From an uncultured Bacteroidales bacterium (GTDB lineage Bacteria > Bacteroidota > Bacteroidia > Bacteroidales > Bacteroidaceae): a stretch of 61,341 nucleotides of DNA. Location of the stretch: positions 1-61,341 of the forward strand of contig CADCIQ010000029.1 in NCBI GenBank assembly GCA_902801425.1. Reading direction: 5' to 3'. The notes under the pieces were generated by a model. The model ran no database searches, was not told the origin of the DNA, and was given only the letters and a program-made list of their open reading frames with translations. This document shows positions 8,940-17,552 of the stretch, piece after piece. The number at the start of each line of letters is the position of its first letter. The first letter of the stretch is position 1. Both the position numbers and the translations under genes were made by a program.

Positions 8940-9515
8940 ATGAAAAAAGTCCTAATAATCATGTTAGCCTTCTTGTGCTCAATAACCGTCTCTGCACAGA
9001 GAAACAAGGTTGAGGCAAAGGCAAAATCCTATGCAGAGAAGTATGAAAGGGTTGGGAATGAACTTACTATCTCTATTGTCGTAGATAAAATCCCTATGTC
9101 GAGGAAGGAAATATATTCCGCCTTCCCTGACCTGCTCGACAAGCAGTTCAAAATTCGAGAGGATGACATCGAGGAGCGCGACCCACTGGGCAATTCCATC
9201 AAATGCTCTACCCTACTCAAGGTCACAGATGCCGCTACCGCTACTATCAAGAGCGACATCGAGATGAAACTGAGCGCAAAAGACGGCAAGGCACGAATCT
9301 GCATCAAGACCAACGGTTACAGCTATTATCGTGGCTCAACCGTGAATGCGGAAGAAAGTATTTGCTCACGCCCTCCTTTCGTTGAGATTGACAGTTCTAG
9401 CGACATGGGCGAGAAGTTTACCGAGTTCTATTGTGATGCCTTCTTGCAATTAGACAAGCACATAGAATCAATCTTTGAGGATTTCACAAATTACTGGAAG
9501 AAATACAAGAACTAA
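8940..9515 (+). CDS. Small secreted protein of unknown function
   Basis: 191 residues. Signal peptide with cleavage after VSAQ near residue 20. The mature part is soluble, Lys/Glu-rich and mixed alpha/beta, with two Cys (near 90 and 118) plus one near the WYRG-like YYRGS segment; no motif I recognise. The start at 8940 was chosen because the promoter at 8833-8864 lies downstream of the earlier in-frame ATG. It is a single-gene unit ahead of the tRNA operon. Confidence 0.75.
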   Translation: MKKVLIIMLAFLCSITVSAQRNKVEAKAKSYAEKYERVGNELTISIVVDKIPMSRKEIYSAFPDLLDKQFKIREDDIEERDPLGNSIKCSTLLKVTDAATATIKSDIEMKLSAKDGKARICIKTNGYSYYRGSTVNAEESICSRPPFVEIDSSSDMGEKFTEFYCDAFLQLDKHIESIFEDFTNYWKKYKN

Positions 9516-9642
9516 CTCGCAAGTAGTTTTCTTAAATGTTTCTGTCAAGAACATTTTTCCTGTGCAACATCACAAAGTGAGCACTTTTTCTGTCAGAAAT
9601 ATAGCAAATATTCATATTTTTTGCAATAAATAGCTCAAAAAG

Positions 9643-9673
9643 TTTGTGGATTACAAAAAAAATAGTACCTTTG
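9643..9673 (+). promoter_or_regulatory. Promoter of the tRNA-Tyr/tRNA-Leu operon
   Basis: TTTG at 9643-9646, 19 bp spacer, TACCTTTG at 9666-9673; about 55 bp before the first tRNA. Confidence 0.65.
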
Positions 9674-9728
9674 CATCCGCATTTCGAAAACGAGGTCTCC
9701 TCGCAATCAGAAAAGCATATCACACTTC

Positions 9729-9811
9729 GGGTAGGTAGGTAAGTGGTTAAAACGGGCAGACTGTAAATCTGTTGCTTCACGGCTTCGGCGGTTCGAATCC
9801 GTCCCTGCCCA
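9729..9811 (+). tRNA. tRNA-Tyr (anticodon GTA)
   Basis: The acceptor GGGTAGG pairs with CCTGCCC (9804-9810), discriminator A. Anticodon stem GCAGA/TCTGT encloses CTGTAAA, giving GTA. The long variable arm is as expected for tRNA-Tyr. CCA is not encoded. Confidence 0.93.
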
Positions 9812-9840
9812 CGAAGAGTGGTAGAAACATAAGTCCTTAT

Positions 9841-9924
9841 GGAGAGGTGGCGGAATTGGTAGACGCGCTACTTTGAGGGGGTAGTGTCAATTGTGACGTG
9901 GGAGTTCGAGTCTCCTCCTCTTCA
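9841..9924 (+). tRNA. tRNA-Leu (anticodon GAG)
   Basis: The acceptor GGAGAGG pairs with CCTCTTC (9917-9923), discriminator A. The anticodon loop TTGAGGG gives GAG between CTACT and GGTAG. It has a long variable arm and T loop TTCGAGT. CCA is not encoded. Co-transcribed with tRNA-Tyr, 29 bp apart. Confidence 0.92.
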
Positions 9925-9942
9925 CATACAGGAAGACGATAT

Positions 9943-9986
9943 GAACGGTTTACAGATACGAAAGTATCGGTGAACCGTTCTCTTTT
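9943..9986 (+). terminator. Hairpin after the tRNA operon
   Basis: GAACGGTTTA (9943-9952) pairs with TGAACCGTTC (9971-9980), with an inner ATAC/GTAT stem, followed by TCTTTT. Confidence 0.6.
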
Positions 9987-10427
9987 GCCCCAAAGGCAAA
10001 TGTCTGGGAAAAGGGCACAAGCCTTTTGAAATAGAAACAAAAAGGGGACTCCCCCCTGCGTTCATCAAGATGAAGGAGCAAGGAGGAGGTATATATGGAT
10101 ATAGATGCAATTAGCGTTTCTTTGATTTCTGCTGCAAAGGTACTGTGAAAAACTAATTTTTCAAAGGTTACTTCCCTAAACAAAAGAGATTTTTCCCTAA
10201 AAAGCAATAGGAAAATCCGCTATGGGTAAAGGAAACACACATGTTTTTTTGTGATTATAACTCATTGTGAATGAAAGCGTTTGCGGATTTGCAACACGAA
10301 GCGCATCATTTAGCAATGTAGCAATGCTCTATTGCGCAAATGTAAAAAGTATTGCGTGGTATAAATCACAAAGTTTATGGAATAAAAATTATTGCACATA
10401 CAGAAAAAAGTTCATACCTTTGCACTC

Positions 10428-10660
10428 GGAAATAAGTGTAAGATTTATGATGAGTGACGAATAAAGTCACAACATTGTGTACAAAACTTTTTATGATTTA
10501 GGGGACATCAATTTAGGTATTTAGCATAGGGTAATTAAAAGATTGTATCAACGGGAATAACAAGACGGTATAAGGCTAAGGTAAATAAAGGTTTATTAAT
10601 TCAGGTAACAAGAAACAAGGTCAATATCCTCACAGATATTGACCTTGTTTCTTGTTCAAA
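10428..10660 (+). ncRNA. Candidate small RNA between a promoter and a 22-bp hairpin
   Basis: TACCTTTG at 10415-10422 with the extended TTTGCACTCGG signature starts a plus-strand transcript whose only ORF is five codons. It would end at the perfect 22-bp stem at 10607-10656. There is no downstream plus-strand gene. Boundaries are inferred; it could also be a decayed promoter. Confidence 0.38.
10607..10656. terminator. Perfect 22-bp stem, probable bidirectional terminator
   Basis: Left arm 10607-10628 and right arm 10635-10656 are exact reverse complements with loop CTCACA. It lies 15 bp past the stop of the minus-strand 10672-10935 gene and also at the end of the plus-strand candidate RNA. 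Confidence 0.75.
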
Positions 10661-10671
10661 GAGATCTCATG

Positions 10672-10935
10672 TTAGTCCTTGTTCACCACAAGATCCATGT
10701 TATCATCCAGAGGGATCCATGCAAGCTCACGGATTATTTCTGAGATATACTCCTTATCGAGAATCTCAAGGAGCATATTGATCCTATTGGTCATCGACTC
10801 TGAACGCAGGAACTTGGCATAAGTCTCTTCGTCCATTTCAACTACGTCACACGAAGGTGTGGCAGGATTACGATAGATGAATCTTACTACGATTCTAATC
10901 TTTGATTCTTTTACGTTAGTATCAGTTTTCTTCAT
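10672..10935 (-). CDS. Small conserved protein, paralogue of the 12487 gene
   Basis: 87 residues, no signal peptide, charged and soluble. From residue 12 it aligns with the first 75 residues of the protein at 12487-12960: both have RxxYxxPxTPSCDVxExD, a FLxSExMxxRINM helix and RELAWIPLxDNM. I do not recognise the family. It has its own promoter (TACATTTG, plus 10966-10973) and ends at the strong hairpin at 10607-10656. Its twin in the same strand and neighbourhood points to an older duplication within this accessory cluster. Confidence 0.75.
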   Translation of the reverse strand: MKKTDTNVKESKIRIVVRFIYRNPATPSCDVVEMDEETYAKFLRSESMTNRINMLLEILDKEYISEIIRELAWIPLDDNMDLVVNKD

Positions 10936-10965
10936 GTTTGTATAAGAGTTTTAGTCATTCATTGG

Positions 10966-10973
10966 CAAATGTA
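10966..10973 (-). promoter_or_regulatory. Promoter -7 box (TACATTTG)
   Basis: It lies 31 bp upstream of the ATG at 10935. Confidence 0.5.
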
Positions 10974-11025
10974 ATAAAAAAATGACAAATCACCAAGAAA
11001 AACATGTAAAAAAATCAAAATGATG

Positions 11026-12390
11026 TTATTCGGGGAGAGCCTCAGCGTTTTTTCTTGCCTCTTCGAACTTTGCCTTCATCGTAGGATTATTGCGAGTCAG
11101 TTTCTTTATTGTAAGAGCCTCAGCCTTATCGTTTGCCAAACGAAGGTTGTTCTCAGAACTGAGCAATGCCGCTTTGATTTTCTGGAGTTGCTCAATACTT
11201 TTGTCAATCCCTGCTATTGCAGTATTGAATTTATCACTTGCAAGACGGTAGTTATAGGCAAACTTATCCTTGAAGTCGTTAAGCTGGGTCTCAAAATTAG
11301 TCACATCAATAGACTGGCTCTGGGCAACGATCAACTTCTGCTTATACTCCAAACTCTTTCTTGAAGTCTGCACAAGAAGAGAGATGATAGGCAGGAAGAA
11401 CTGAGGACGGATCACATACATCTTATCATATCTGTATGAAACATCCACAATACCGCCATTATAGAGTTCGCTTTCCGGCTCAAGAAGTGAGACGAGCACG
11501 GCATATTCACACCCCTTTGCCTTACGATCGGCATCCAGTTTCTTGAAAAAATCCTCATTCTTATGCTTTGTGGCGGTCTCATCAGCCTCATTCTTCATCT
11601 CAAACATAATGGAGACATACTCCGTGCCATCTTCAGCAAAATCGCGGAAGATAAAATCACCCTTACTACCACCAGACGCATCATTGTCTTTCTCGAAATA
11701 AGCCTGTGGCATCATAGGGCGCATCATCTGATTGAACTGGGTAGAGCAATGAATCTCAAGTGTCTCGCCAATCATCTTCGTGGAAAGACGAGCCTTATAG
11801 TCGCGGAGACGCAGGATCTCATCTTCCTTATCCTTCAGACGCACCTCGTATTGTTCACGATCCTGCTTTATCTGATTCTCGTATCTCTCCTTCAGACTCT
11901 TCTCGCTCAGCTCAGCCTCTTTCTTGTCGAGAAGCACCTCCGAACGCAGTTTCTCTATCTCGGATTCCTTTTCTTGTATCTTCTTGTTAGCCATGTTCTG
12001 CTCTTGCAACACGGCAAGCTCTTTCTCTTTCTCACTCTGTGAGATCTTAGCCTTCAGTTCGGCAATGTCCTTTTCCTGAGCGTTAAGGGCAAGGGCTATT
12101 TCCGATTTCTTATCTCTCTCCAAACTGTCAAGACGCTCCTTTAGCTTGATAATCTCGGAATCCTTCTTAGCCAGTTCTGAGGTATGCTTGGTCATGACCT
12201 CTTGCTGCAAAGTCTTGGCTATTGCCTCGGAAGCCTTCTGTTCAGCCTCCATGCGTCTGTGTTCCTCTTCAACACGACGCTTCAGCTCAGCCTCAAACTC
12301 TTTGTTCTTCACTTGTGCCAGTATGGAATCATACACGGCATCATCCACCTGAAACTGCTTATGGCAATTTGGACATATAAGTTCTTTCAT
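11026..12390 (-). CDS. DUF2130 domain protein with zinc-ribbon start and long coiled coil
   Basis: 454 residues from the Met-Lys-Glu-Leu-Ile-Cys start at 12390; the 29 residues upstream precede the promoter (TACTTTTG, plus 12416-12423) and are excluded. Residues 4-7 are CPNC, a zinc-knuckle half. Residues about 25-225 form a Lys/Glu-rich coiled coil. The C-terminal half (from about 240) holds the DUF2130 region with [11 protein letters not shown] and EMKNE, where acidic and lysine residues recall the PD-(D/E)XK nuclease fold. DUF2130 proteins are cytoplasmic and uncharacterised; coiled coil plus nuclease-like fold recalls RmuC. Function unknown. Confidence 0.82.
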   Translation of the reverse strand: MKELICPNCHKQFQVDDAVYDSILAQVKNKEFEAELKRRVEEEHRRMEAEQKASEAIAKTLQQEVMTKHTSELAKKDSEIIKLKERLDSLERDKKSEIALALNAQEKDIAELKAKISQSEKEKELAVLQEQNMANKKIQEKESEIEKLRSEVLLDKKEAELSEKSLKERYENQIKQDREQYEVRLKDKEDEILRLRDYKARLSTKMIGETLEIHCSTQFNQMMRPMMPQAYFEKDNDASGGSKGDFIFRDFAEDGTEYVSIMFEMKNEADETATKHKNEDFFKKLDADRKAKGCEYAVLVSLLEPESELYNGGIVDVSYRYDKMYVIRPQFFLPIISLLVQTSRKSLEYKQKLIVAQSQSIDVTNFETQLNDFKDKFAYNYRLASDKFNTAIAGIDKSIEQLQKIKAALLSSENNLRLANDKAEALTIKKLTRNNPTMKAKFEEARKNAEALPE

Positions 12391-12415
12391 ATCTTTTTTA
12401 TTTAGGTTACAGATG

Positions 12416-12423
12416 CAAAAGTA
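12416..12423 (-). promoter_or_regulatory. Promoter -7 box (TACTTTTG) of the DUF2130 gene
   Basis: 26 bp upstream of the ATG at 12390. It excludes the longer reading frame. Confidence 0.55.
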
Positions 12424-12486
12424 AGAAAAATATCTTATATCTGCAAAAAAATGACAAGAGTTATTTATATGGAGCACTATAGAAAT

Positions 12487-12960
12487 CTATTGGCTTATAA
12501 ATTCTGCATAGTCCTTTGGCGACATCTTATCACCAATTGCCCACTCTACCTCCCTATTGGAAACCGACCGCATTTCGTTTTCCAACTCTTCTTTTGAATA
12601 AACGGGTTTTCCGTTTTCCATCATTGAAGCCAATTCCTTTCTAACTTCAGCCTTAAACGACTCATACTGTTCCTTCGTTATTATGACCTTCTTTTCAGGC
12701 TGCTTTTCATCAGGCTTCGTATTGTCCTCATACACAATATCGTGCTTGATAAATTCCATATTGTCACCCAATGGAATCCACGCAAGTTCACGAACCTTAC
12801 CCGACATATATTCCCGGTTCAGGTGCTTTAGAACCATGTTGATTCTATCTCTCATTGCCTCGGAATGCAGGAACTTGATCCATGTCTCGTGATCAAGTTC
12901 AATCACATCACACGATGGTGTGACGGGCATATAATAAATACATCTCACTACTAATCTCAT
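12487..12960 (-). CDS. Conserved protein, paralogue of the 10672 gene with a C-terminal extension
   Basis: 157 residues, cytoplasmic. Residues 1-75 match the 87-residue protein at 10672-10935 (shared TPSCDV, RINM and RELAWIPL motifs). Residues about 90-157 are an extra charged helical part (EQYESFKAEVRKEL and following) absent from the twin. Its ATG overlaps the stop of the upstream 60-residue gene in an ATGA junction, so the two are translationally coupled. Function unknown. Confidence 0.78.
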   Translation of the reverse strand: MRLVVRCIYYMPVTPSCDVIELDHETWIKFLHSEAMRDRINMVLKHLNREYMSGKVRELAWIPLGDNMEFIKHDIVYEDNTKPDEKQPEKKVIITKEQYESFKAEVRKELASMMENGKPVYSKEELENEMRSVSNREVEWAIGDKMSPKDYAEFISQ

Positions 12961-13139
12961 ATCTCATCCTCCTTAACTTCAATCTGCTGAACATCCAGCG
13001 GATCGTCATTATGATTCTCAAAGTTATACTTCTGTTGCTCCTTGAAGGCTTTCATCGCCTCCTCGTAAGTGTCGTAAAGACCAATACGATAATATTCCCA
13101 GTCATATCGGTCATATCCTCTAAGTTCATATTTCTTCAT
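12957..13139 (-). CDS. Small acidic/aromatic protein, first gene of a two-gene operon
   Basis: 60 residues, rich in Tyr, Glu and Asp, no signal peptide. The N-terminal YDRYDWEYYRIG and the following EEAMKAFKEQ helix resemble small phage- or mobile-element-type proteins, but I recognise no family. It overlaps the next gene by 4 bp (ATGA) and has a promoter at plus 13173-13180. A nearly identical promoter segment stands before the 14513 gene. Confidence 0.68.
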   Translation of the reverse strand: MKKYELRGYDRYDWEYYRIGLYDTYEEAMKAFKEQQKYNFENHNDDPLDVQQIEVKEDEI

Positions 13140-13161
13140 AGCAATTATATATTAACAATTA

Positions 13162-13210
13162 ATTTACGAGTGCAAAGTTAATAGCAACTTCGCTCAAAAC
13201 GTGACAGAAG
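13162..13210 (-). promoter_or_regulatory. Promoter segment duplicated upstream of two genes
   Basis: TAACTTTG (plus 13173-13180) followed by CACTCG. About 47 bp here recur almost unchanged at 14919-14967, including the upstream CTTCGCTCAAAACGTG stretch. Confidence 0.65.
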
Positions 13211-13264
13211 TTAAAACTTTCTTTATTTATTTTCTTTAATCAAAAGAGACATTAATCATATGGA

Positions 13265-13407
13265 TCTTCTGTTACTCTTCTCTTGCTCTTTTTTAGCTCT
13301 TCTTCTGGTTCGCTTCTCCTTCGCTTCTAATTCGCTTCTAAACCGCTCCTAAGGATGGGCGAAAAAGGAATTTGCACCGACTTTAGTAGGGATTTGCAAG
13401 GGAGGTG
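13265..13407. repeat. 11-bp-period array (13 units), composite type
   Basis: Eight units like TTCGCTTCTAA (13265-13352) run straight into five units of a different word (CACCGACTTTA, GTAGGGATTTG and so on) without loss of the 11-bp phase. The reverse complement of the same composite is at 40228-40348 (shared GTAGGGATTT and TTGCACCGACTTT). Not coding: 11 is not a multiple of 3. Confidence 0.8.
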
Positions 13408-13474
13408 CAACGAGGTTATATTTTCAACGCAAAGACGCAGAGTTTCCCTTTATTTCCGTTTTCTTTTTGGGGAA

Positions 13475-13559
13475 CCACAGATCCAACAGATTGAAGGGAT
13501 AATCTCGCTTGCGCTCGTGATTGAAATCCCTAAGATCCCGAAAATCTGTGGTCAATTAA
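13475..13559. repeat. Long imperfect hairpin beyond the WYL gene
   Basis: CCACAGAT and ATCTGTGG form the outer arms; GATTGAAGGGAT and GATTGAAATCCCT-like segments pair inside. It could act as a terminator for the WYL gene, but there is no T run. Confidence 0.5.
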
Positions 13560-13580
13560 TTTCTGACAAATTCGCTTTCC

Positions 13581-14501
13581 TCACTCAAGACATTCCCTGT
13601 GTTTCTCACGAATCTCATCCGCAAGCCATTGAGGCTTGATGACCTTCAGATACTTACCATGCGAAAGGATCTGTCCGCAGAAATCGGGTGTAGGACGGAG
13701 ATAAAGCTCGAAATCTGCATAATCCTCACCTTTGGATATAAGTCTCTGCGAATGGTGCAAAGGTAAATCTCGTATATAGTATCTCAACATATCATAGGCT
13801 CGAAGCACTACCCTCTCCGAAGGAAACTCGTCGCCTTGCACCACACCGAAACACTCAGAGAAAAACTCCTGGGCAGAAAAATCAGGATCCATGGTGAACT
13901 TTATGTCCGTGAGTTCCATACTCTTTATACGATCAAAGGAGAAGATTCCGAAATAGCTTGCTGCCTCCCTATCCTCGGTTGCAGCCCTATGGAAATGCCC
14001 AAGCACATACCATCTCTGATGCCACATTTTCAGGGCGTATGGCTCAAAGTTAAGATTGCGTGGATCATAGCCACCATACCTATTATATATAATAGCAATC
14101 CTCACACCTTTCTTCATGGCATCAATAACCACTTCCAGATAGCCATTGTCATCCGCAACAGGCTCAAGCAGAATCCTATCTTTCAGTCCTGCACTCTCCG
14201 AAATAACATTACTCACACTCAGCGTTGATAACATCCAGTTCTGCACGCTATCATTCTGCAAAGCCTTTGGATTGGAGAGGTAATACAGATAACCGCCTTG
14301 TCTCTGACATTCGATGATAATACCAAATATATCCTCAATGGCTATGCGATGTCGTCCAAAGGTGGCTTTTGTCAATGGCATACCTTCAGACATATCCGTC
14401 TCAAGCCATTTCTCATTCAATTCATCGAATGAGATTTTCCCGGCCCGGCGAATAGTGTTCAGCAGCCATATATACTCCTTGAAAAGATTAGGTTTCTTCA
14501 T
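13581..14501 (-). CDS. WYL-domain transcriptional regulator
   Basis: 306 residues. The N-terminal part (1-70) looks like a winged helix-turn-helix (FKEYIWLLNTIRRAGKISFDEL followed by TKATFGRHRIAIEDIFGI). The WYL domain spans about 115-290, with EPYALKMWHQRWYVLGHFH covering its namesake region. Such regulators sense ligands, often nucleic acids, and frequently control phage defence or stress genes. It starts 11 bp after the stop of the 14513 gene and is probably co-transcribed from 14928-14935. The gene cluster around it may be its target, which is inference. Confidence 0.88.
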   Translation of the reverse strand: MKKPNLFKEYIWLLNTIRRAGKISFDELNEKWLETDMSEGMPLTKATFGRHRIAIEDIFGIIIECQRQGGYLYYLSNPKALQNDSVQNWMLSTLSVSNVISESAGLKDRILLEPVADDNGYLEVVIDAMKKGVRIAIIYNRYGGYDPRNLNFEPYALKMWHQRWYVLGHFHRAATEDREAASYFGIFSFDRIKSMELTDIKFTMDPDFSAQEFFSECFGVVQGDEFPSERVVLRAYDMLRYYIRDLPLHHSQRLISKGEDYADFELYLRPTPDFCGQILSHGKYLKVIKPQWLADEIREKHRECLE

Positions 14502-14512
14502 AGTAGTGTGTA

Positions 14513-14821
14513 TTACTTATATCTGTCAGGGATTATGCATCCAATAGTAGTCCATGCCAAGCAGTCGTGCTCTTCCGCAAACTCGGCAAACTCTGTGGTA
14601 AGGACGGTATGTAATTCAGGTCCGACCTCTGAATCCACAAGCACAACAACAGACACATTTGGCTTGACCGCAGGAGATTTTTGAACCGTCTGCCATACGG
14701 AATTGTTCATCTTATACTTCATTCCTGCACGGAATGCATCCATGATATCCTCATCACTATAAGAAGGTTTCTGAACCATCTCAAGATACTTACTTGCTGG
14801 TGTAATTCTTTTGTATGCCAT
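14513..14821 (-). CDS. Small hypothetical protein co-transcribed with the WYL regulator
   Basis: 102 residues, cytoplasmic. The N-terminus (MAYKRITPASKYLEMV) is basic, followed by a helix with an EDIMDAFRAGMKYK segment and a beta-type stretch (NVSVVVLVD). I recognise no family. It lies directly upstream of the WYL gene (11-bp gap) and behind the duplicated promoter segment, so shared regulation with the 12957 operon is likely. Confidence 0.66.
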   Translation of the reverse strand: MAYKRITPASKYLEMVQKPSYSDEDIMDAFRAGMKYKMNNSVWQTVQKSPAVKPNVSVVVLVDSEVGPELHTVLTTEFAEFAEEHDCLAWTTIGCIIPDRYK

Positions 14822-14918
14822 AACATTTAATTATTAATGAATTTACGAGTGCAACGTGTGAAACACCTCGCACGAAGTAAATAGGGTATGTCGCTCACAG
14901 AGCGGTGCCCGTTTCAAT

Positions 14919-14967
14919 TTACGAGTGCAAAGTTAATAAAAACTTCGCTCAAAACGTGCAGCAAGTT
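14919..14967 (-). promoter_or_regulatory. Second copy of the duplicated promoter segment
   Basis: TAACTTTG at plus 14928-14935. A decayed third copy of the ACGAGTGCAA core is at about 14845-14855. Confidence 0.62.
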
Positions 14968-14985
14968 TGAGATAAATAAAAAAAA

Positions 14986-15012
14986 TAACGTGAACTCGAT
15001 GAATTCACGTTA
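14986..15012. repeat. Minimal (27-bp) copy of the terminal-inverted-repeat element
   Basis: Two element ends are joined directly: TAACGTGAA ... TTCACGTTA with no interior. It lies between the 14513 promoter and the symporter stop. Confidence 0.65.
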
Positions 15013-15042
15013 CTTTTCCGATCATTTACTTTACAACTAAGT

Positions 15043-16254
15043 TCAATCGCTAAGATCCTTGTTTGTCATAGCACATACACAGGAGTCCGACCATACGTTC
15101 TCGGCAGTCTCCACCATATCAATAATGGTATAGATTGGTAGGATGATGCCCATAATGGCAACTGGCGCTCCTATGCCCGTCATCAGAGAGAGGGTGAGGA
15201 AATAACAGCCCATCGGCACGCCAGCATTGCCCACGGCTGAGATTACGGACAGCAGAATCCAAAGGGCGAAGAATGGCAAGAGAGTGCCTATACCGCCAGT
15301 CTCTGGTACTAATCCACCATTCTGCATCACAAAGAGAGAGGTGACAAGAATGAATGCCGCACAACCATTCATATTGATAGTTGTACAGATTGGAAGCACA
15401 AAGCGTGCAATGTCCTTTCTCACTCCCAGTCTTTCCTCAGCCGACTGCATAGTGACAGGCAAAGTAGCGGCACTACTCTTGGTGAAGAGAGCCATAAGAA
15501 CGGCTGGGGTCATACGACCAAGAACGTGGATAGGGTTCAAGCCACGAGCCAATAGGAACAACGGCAAAACGACAAAGAACTGTATGACATTACCGCTCAG
15601 CACTACGAGTACATATTTTCCGATGGAATCAGCCACAACACCCGCAGAAACCTGGGCTGAGAGTTGGGCAGAGAAAGCTACGATGCCAAGAGGTAGAGTC
15701 CAGATAAGTCCACGGATAAGCAGGAAGAGCAAGTCCTGTAAGCCTAACAATCCCTTAACAATAACAGACTTGTTCTCGCTTTCGGGCAACTTCGAAAGAC
15801 CTATGCCGACGGCAAAGGCTAACAGCAGCAACGACAGAACATTTCCCTCAAGGAATGGCCTTACGATATTGTTAGGGATAACCGAGAGAATATGATCGTA
15901 GTATGACTGCTGTGGAGTATCGGCAATGGCATTATCAACCTGACTGATAGCCTCAACTGGCAGATTTCCAGGTGCTACGATGACATAGAGAATAGCACCT
16001 ACGATAGCAGCCGAGAAGGTGGTCAGCAATGTATATATTAAGGTACGCCCAAAGATTCTGCCCGATCCTTTGGAACCGAAAGTCGCAAAGGTGGTTATAA
16101 CAGCCAACACAATCGTAGGCACAGCCAACAACTGAAACAACCGTGTATAGACCGTTGCAACGAAATCCATCAGACTATTGAGCCATGCCAGCCCCAACAA
16201 TCCTAATATAGCACCTACCAAGAGCGCACCTATCCATAAAAGAGTTTTCTTCAT
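15043..16254 (-). CDS. Dicarboxylate/amino acid:cation symporter (DAACS family)
   Basis: 403 residues. Family hallmarks: the KSSAATLPVTM serine-rich motif, PICTTINMNGCAAF, and the NAGVPMG loop near the C-terminus, all of the GltP/SLC1 fold with eight membrane helices and two re-entrant loops. DAACS members carry glutamate, C4-dicarboxylates, serine/threonine or cystine with Na+ or H+; the substrate here is not decidable. It has its own promoter (TATCTTTGC, plus 16283-16290) just after the Ntn-hydrolase gene. If functionally linked to the thiol/redox genes upstream, a cystine-type substrate is worth testing, but that is inference. Confidence 0.92.
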   Translation of the reverse strand: MKKTLLWIGALLVGAILGLLGLAWLNSLMDFVATVYTRLFQLLAVPTIVLAVITTFATFGSKGSGRIFGRTLIYTLLTTFSAAIVGAILYVIVAPGNLPVEAISQVDNAIADTPQQSYYDHILSVIPNNIVRPFLEGNVLSLLLLAFAVGIGLSKLPESENKSVIVKGLLGLQDLLFLLIRGLIWTLPLGIVAFSAQLSAQVSAGVVADSIGKYVLVVLSGNVIQFFVVLPLFLLARGLNPIHVLGRMTPAVLMALFTKSSAATLPVTMQSAEERLGVRKDIARFVLPICTTINMNGCAAFILVTSLFVMQNGGLVPETGGIGTLLPFFALWILLSVISAVGNAGVPMGCYFLTLSLMTGIGAPVAIMGIILPIYTIIDMVETAENVWSDSCVCAMTNKDLSD

Positions 16255-16282
16255 ATCTATTTGTCAGTTCTATATGTGGCTG

Positions 16283-16290
16283 CAAAGATA
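16283..16290 (-). promoter_or_regulatory. Promoter -7 box (TATCTTTG) of the symporter
   Basis: It lies in the 47-bp gap between the symporter and the Ntn-hydrolase gene. Confidence 0.55.
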
Positions 16291-16301
16291 CAAAAATAAA
16301 C

Positions 16302-17537
16302 CTATATTTGCAACAGCAAACTGTATTGTTCTTTAATGTATTTCTCAACCCATCGGTAAAACTCCGAAATCTCATTGTCCGGCTTGTCGCTCTGACGAAT
16401 GCCTTTAGCACGGCGTATTATTTCCGTCTCGATAGGTTCTATCTTCTGAAGAATGCCTGTTCCTGAGTGATTTATAAGACGAGCGAGATTGATATAGTCT
16501 TGCCCATTGCCTCTTTCTATCGGGAAAAGCTGGCGCTTCAGTTCAAGTCCAAACTCTACAAGCTTAGCCTGTTGTCCCGGCTGCTGATGCGTAACCACAT
16601 CTGGGAGCTTACCGTTTGCCGTTATCCATAATGGAATGGCAACTGTTGTCAGAGGGCAACCAACAATCGTCCATGCAGTTGTACGCAATGGCTCTTCGCC
16701 CTTCTTTACACCCTGAATAAGTTGGGCTGACGCGGTAAGATTACGAGGGATGAAATCTCTGAACGGGTAATATACAGGCTGGGAGTCATCTTGTGGCTGC
16801 AGGTCGTTAAGGTCGATATGCGTCAGTCCGTGTTTCAGATAACGCGTGACTTTACGGATGATGTTCTCAAAACCAAGATCATTGGCATAGCTGGCACGAG
16901 TGGCATAGTCGCTCATTGCCATATAGCGTTCAATACCCTGATCCATTGACCGTTCGCCAGACATTCCGTGATTTGTGCGGACAATAAATCCGTAAGGGGC
17001 TACCAGCGGATCATTGGCATCAAACTTCACATACCCCTTGTTTCCTGTCTCATAATAGGCGACACCACCTTCTGCGTCAAGTACGGCAAAGTTTGAGTTG
17101 GAAGGTATAGGACCTCGTGCCTTGATACTGTCAAGCAGCTGCTCAAAGTCTGCCAGAGTTCTGCAGGTTTCCAATGCCTTCCGCATGAGACTACCATCGT
17201 TTTCGTCTCCTTGCGGACGTGGTTTCCCAGGAACGTGTTTTCCATTCAGGTTGTACGCCGCAGTATTAGCAATGGCAAAACCCACCTCGTTATGTCCTGA
17301 CCATACACTCTTGTATAGCGAATCCTTTGCTGCTACAATGGCAATAAAGCGATAGCGAGAGCCTTGTAGCTGTATTGCCAGATTGTTCTGGTCGTGCGTA
17401 TCGCGGTTCTTGAATATATATGGTCGGCCGTCTGGAGTCACTTTGCCTGACACGATGATACTTGTGCAGGCATTAGAATATACGGCACCCCATAGGAGCG
17501 CAGCGCTTATCAGTAAAATATTTGCTATGTGTTTCAT
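16302..17537 (-). CDS. Exported Ntn-hydrolase (linear amide/penicillin acylase-like, C45/C69-type)
   Basis: 411 residues. The signal peptide ends at SNA before Cys24, which would become the free N-terminal nucleophile (CTSIIVSG), as in Ntn-hydrolases of the acyltransferase/conjugated bile acid hydrolase/C69 type. The following DGRPYIFKNRD (35-45) supplies the conserved Arg-Asp. Further family-like segments are NEVGFAIANTAAYN and FIVRTNHG. Such enzymes cut amide bonds of acyl-amino acids or dipeptides. Export implies action in the periplasm or at the surface. The substrate is unknown. It is the last gene of the exported redox block before the symporter. Confidence 0.78.
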   Translation of the reverse strand: MKHIANILLISAALLWGAVYSNACTSIIVSGKVTPDGRPYIFKNRDTHDQNNLAIQLQGSRYRFIAIVAAKDSLYKSVWSGHNEVGFAIANTAAYNLNGKHVPGKPRPQGDENDGSLMRKALETCRTLADFEQLLDSIKARGPIPSNSNFAVLDAEGGVAYYETGNKGYVKFDANDPLVAPYGFIVRTNHGMSGERSMDQGIERYMAMSDYATRASYANDLGFENIIRKVTRYLKHGLTHIDLNDLQPQDDSQPVYYPFRDFIPRNLTASAQLIQGVKKGEEPLRTTAWTIVGCPLTTVAIPLWITANGKLPDVVTHQQPGQQAKLVEFGLELKRQLFPIERGNGQDYINLARLINHSGTGILQKIEPIETEIIRRAKGIRQSDKPDNEISEFYRWVEKYIKEQYSLLLQI

Positions 17538-17552
17538 CTTTTCATGTACAAT

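Larger units (their letters stand above)
9987..10671. other. Gene-free stretch with promoters and a strong hairpin
   Basis: I see no credible gene. A minus-strand promoter-like TACCTTTGC (plus 10135-10142) points into 9.9-10.1 kb where only short frames overlapping the tRNAs exist. A plus-strand promoter TACCTTTG at 10415-10422 leads to the hairpin at 10607-10656 (separate entries). Confidence 0.5.
13140..13580. other. Gene-free stretch: promoter, 11-bp array, hairpin
   Basis: It contains the minus-strand promoter at 13173-13180, the 11-bp-period array at 13265-13407 and a long hairpin between 13475 and 13559 whose outer arms are CCACAGAT and ATCTGTGG. No gene seen. Confidence 0.6.

Noticed and set aside
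9837-10207. Minus-strand ORFs over the tRNA-Leu region
   Set aside because: Overlap a certain tRNA gene; no conserved character.
13265-13407. CRISPR array
   Set aside because: Units are 11 bp, contiguous and degenerate; there are no unique spacers and no cas genes.
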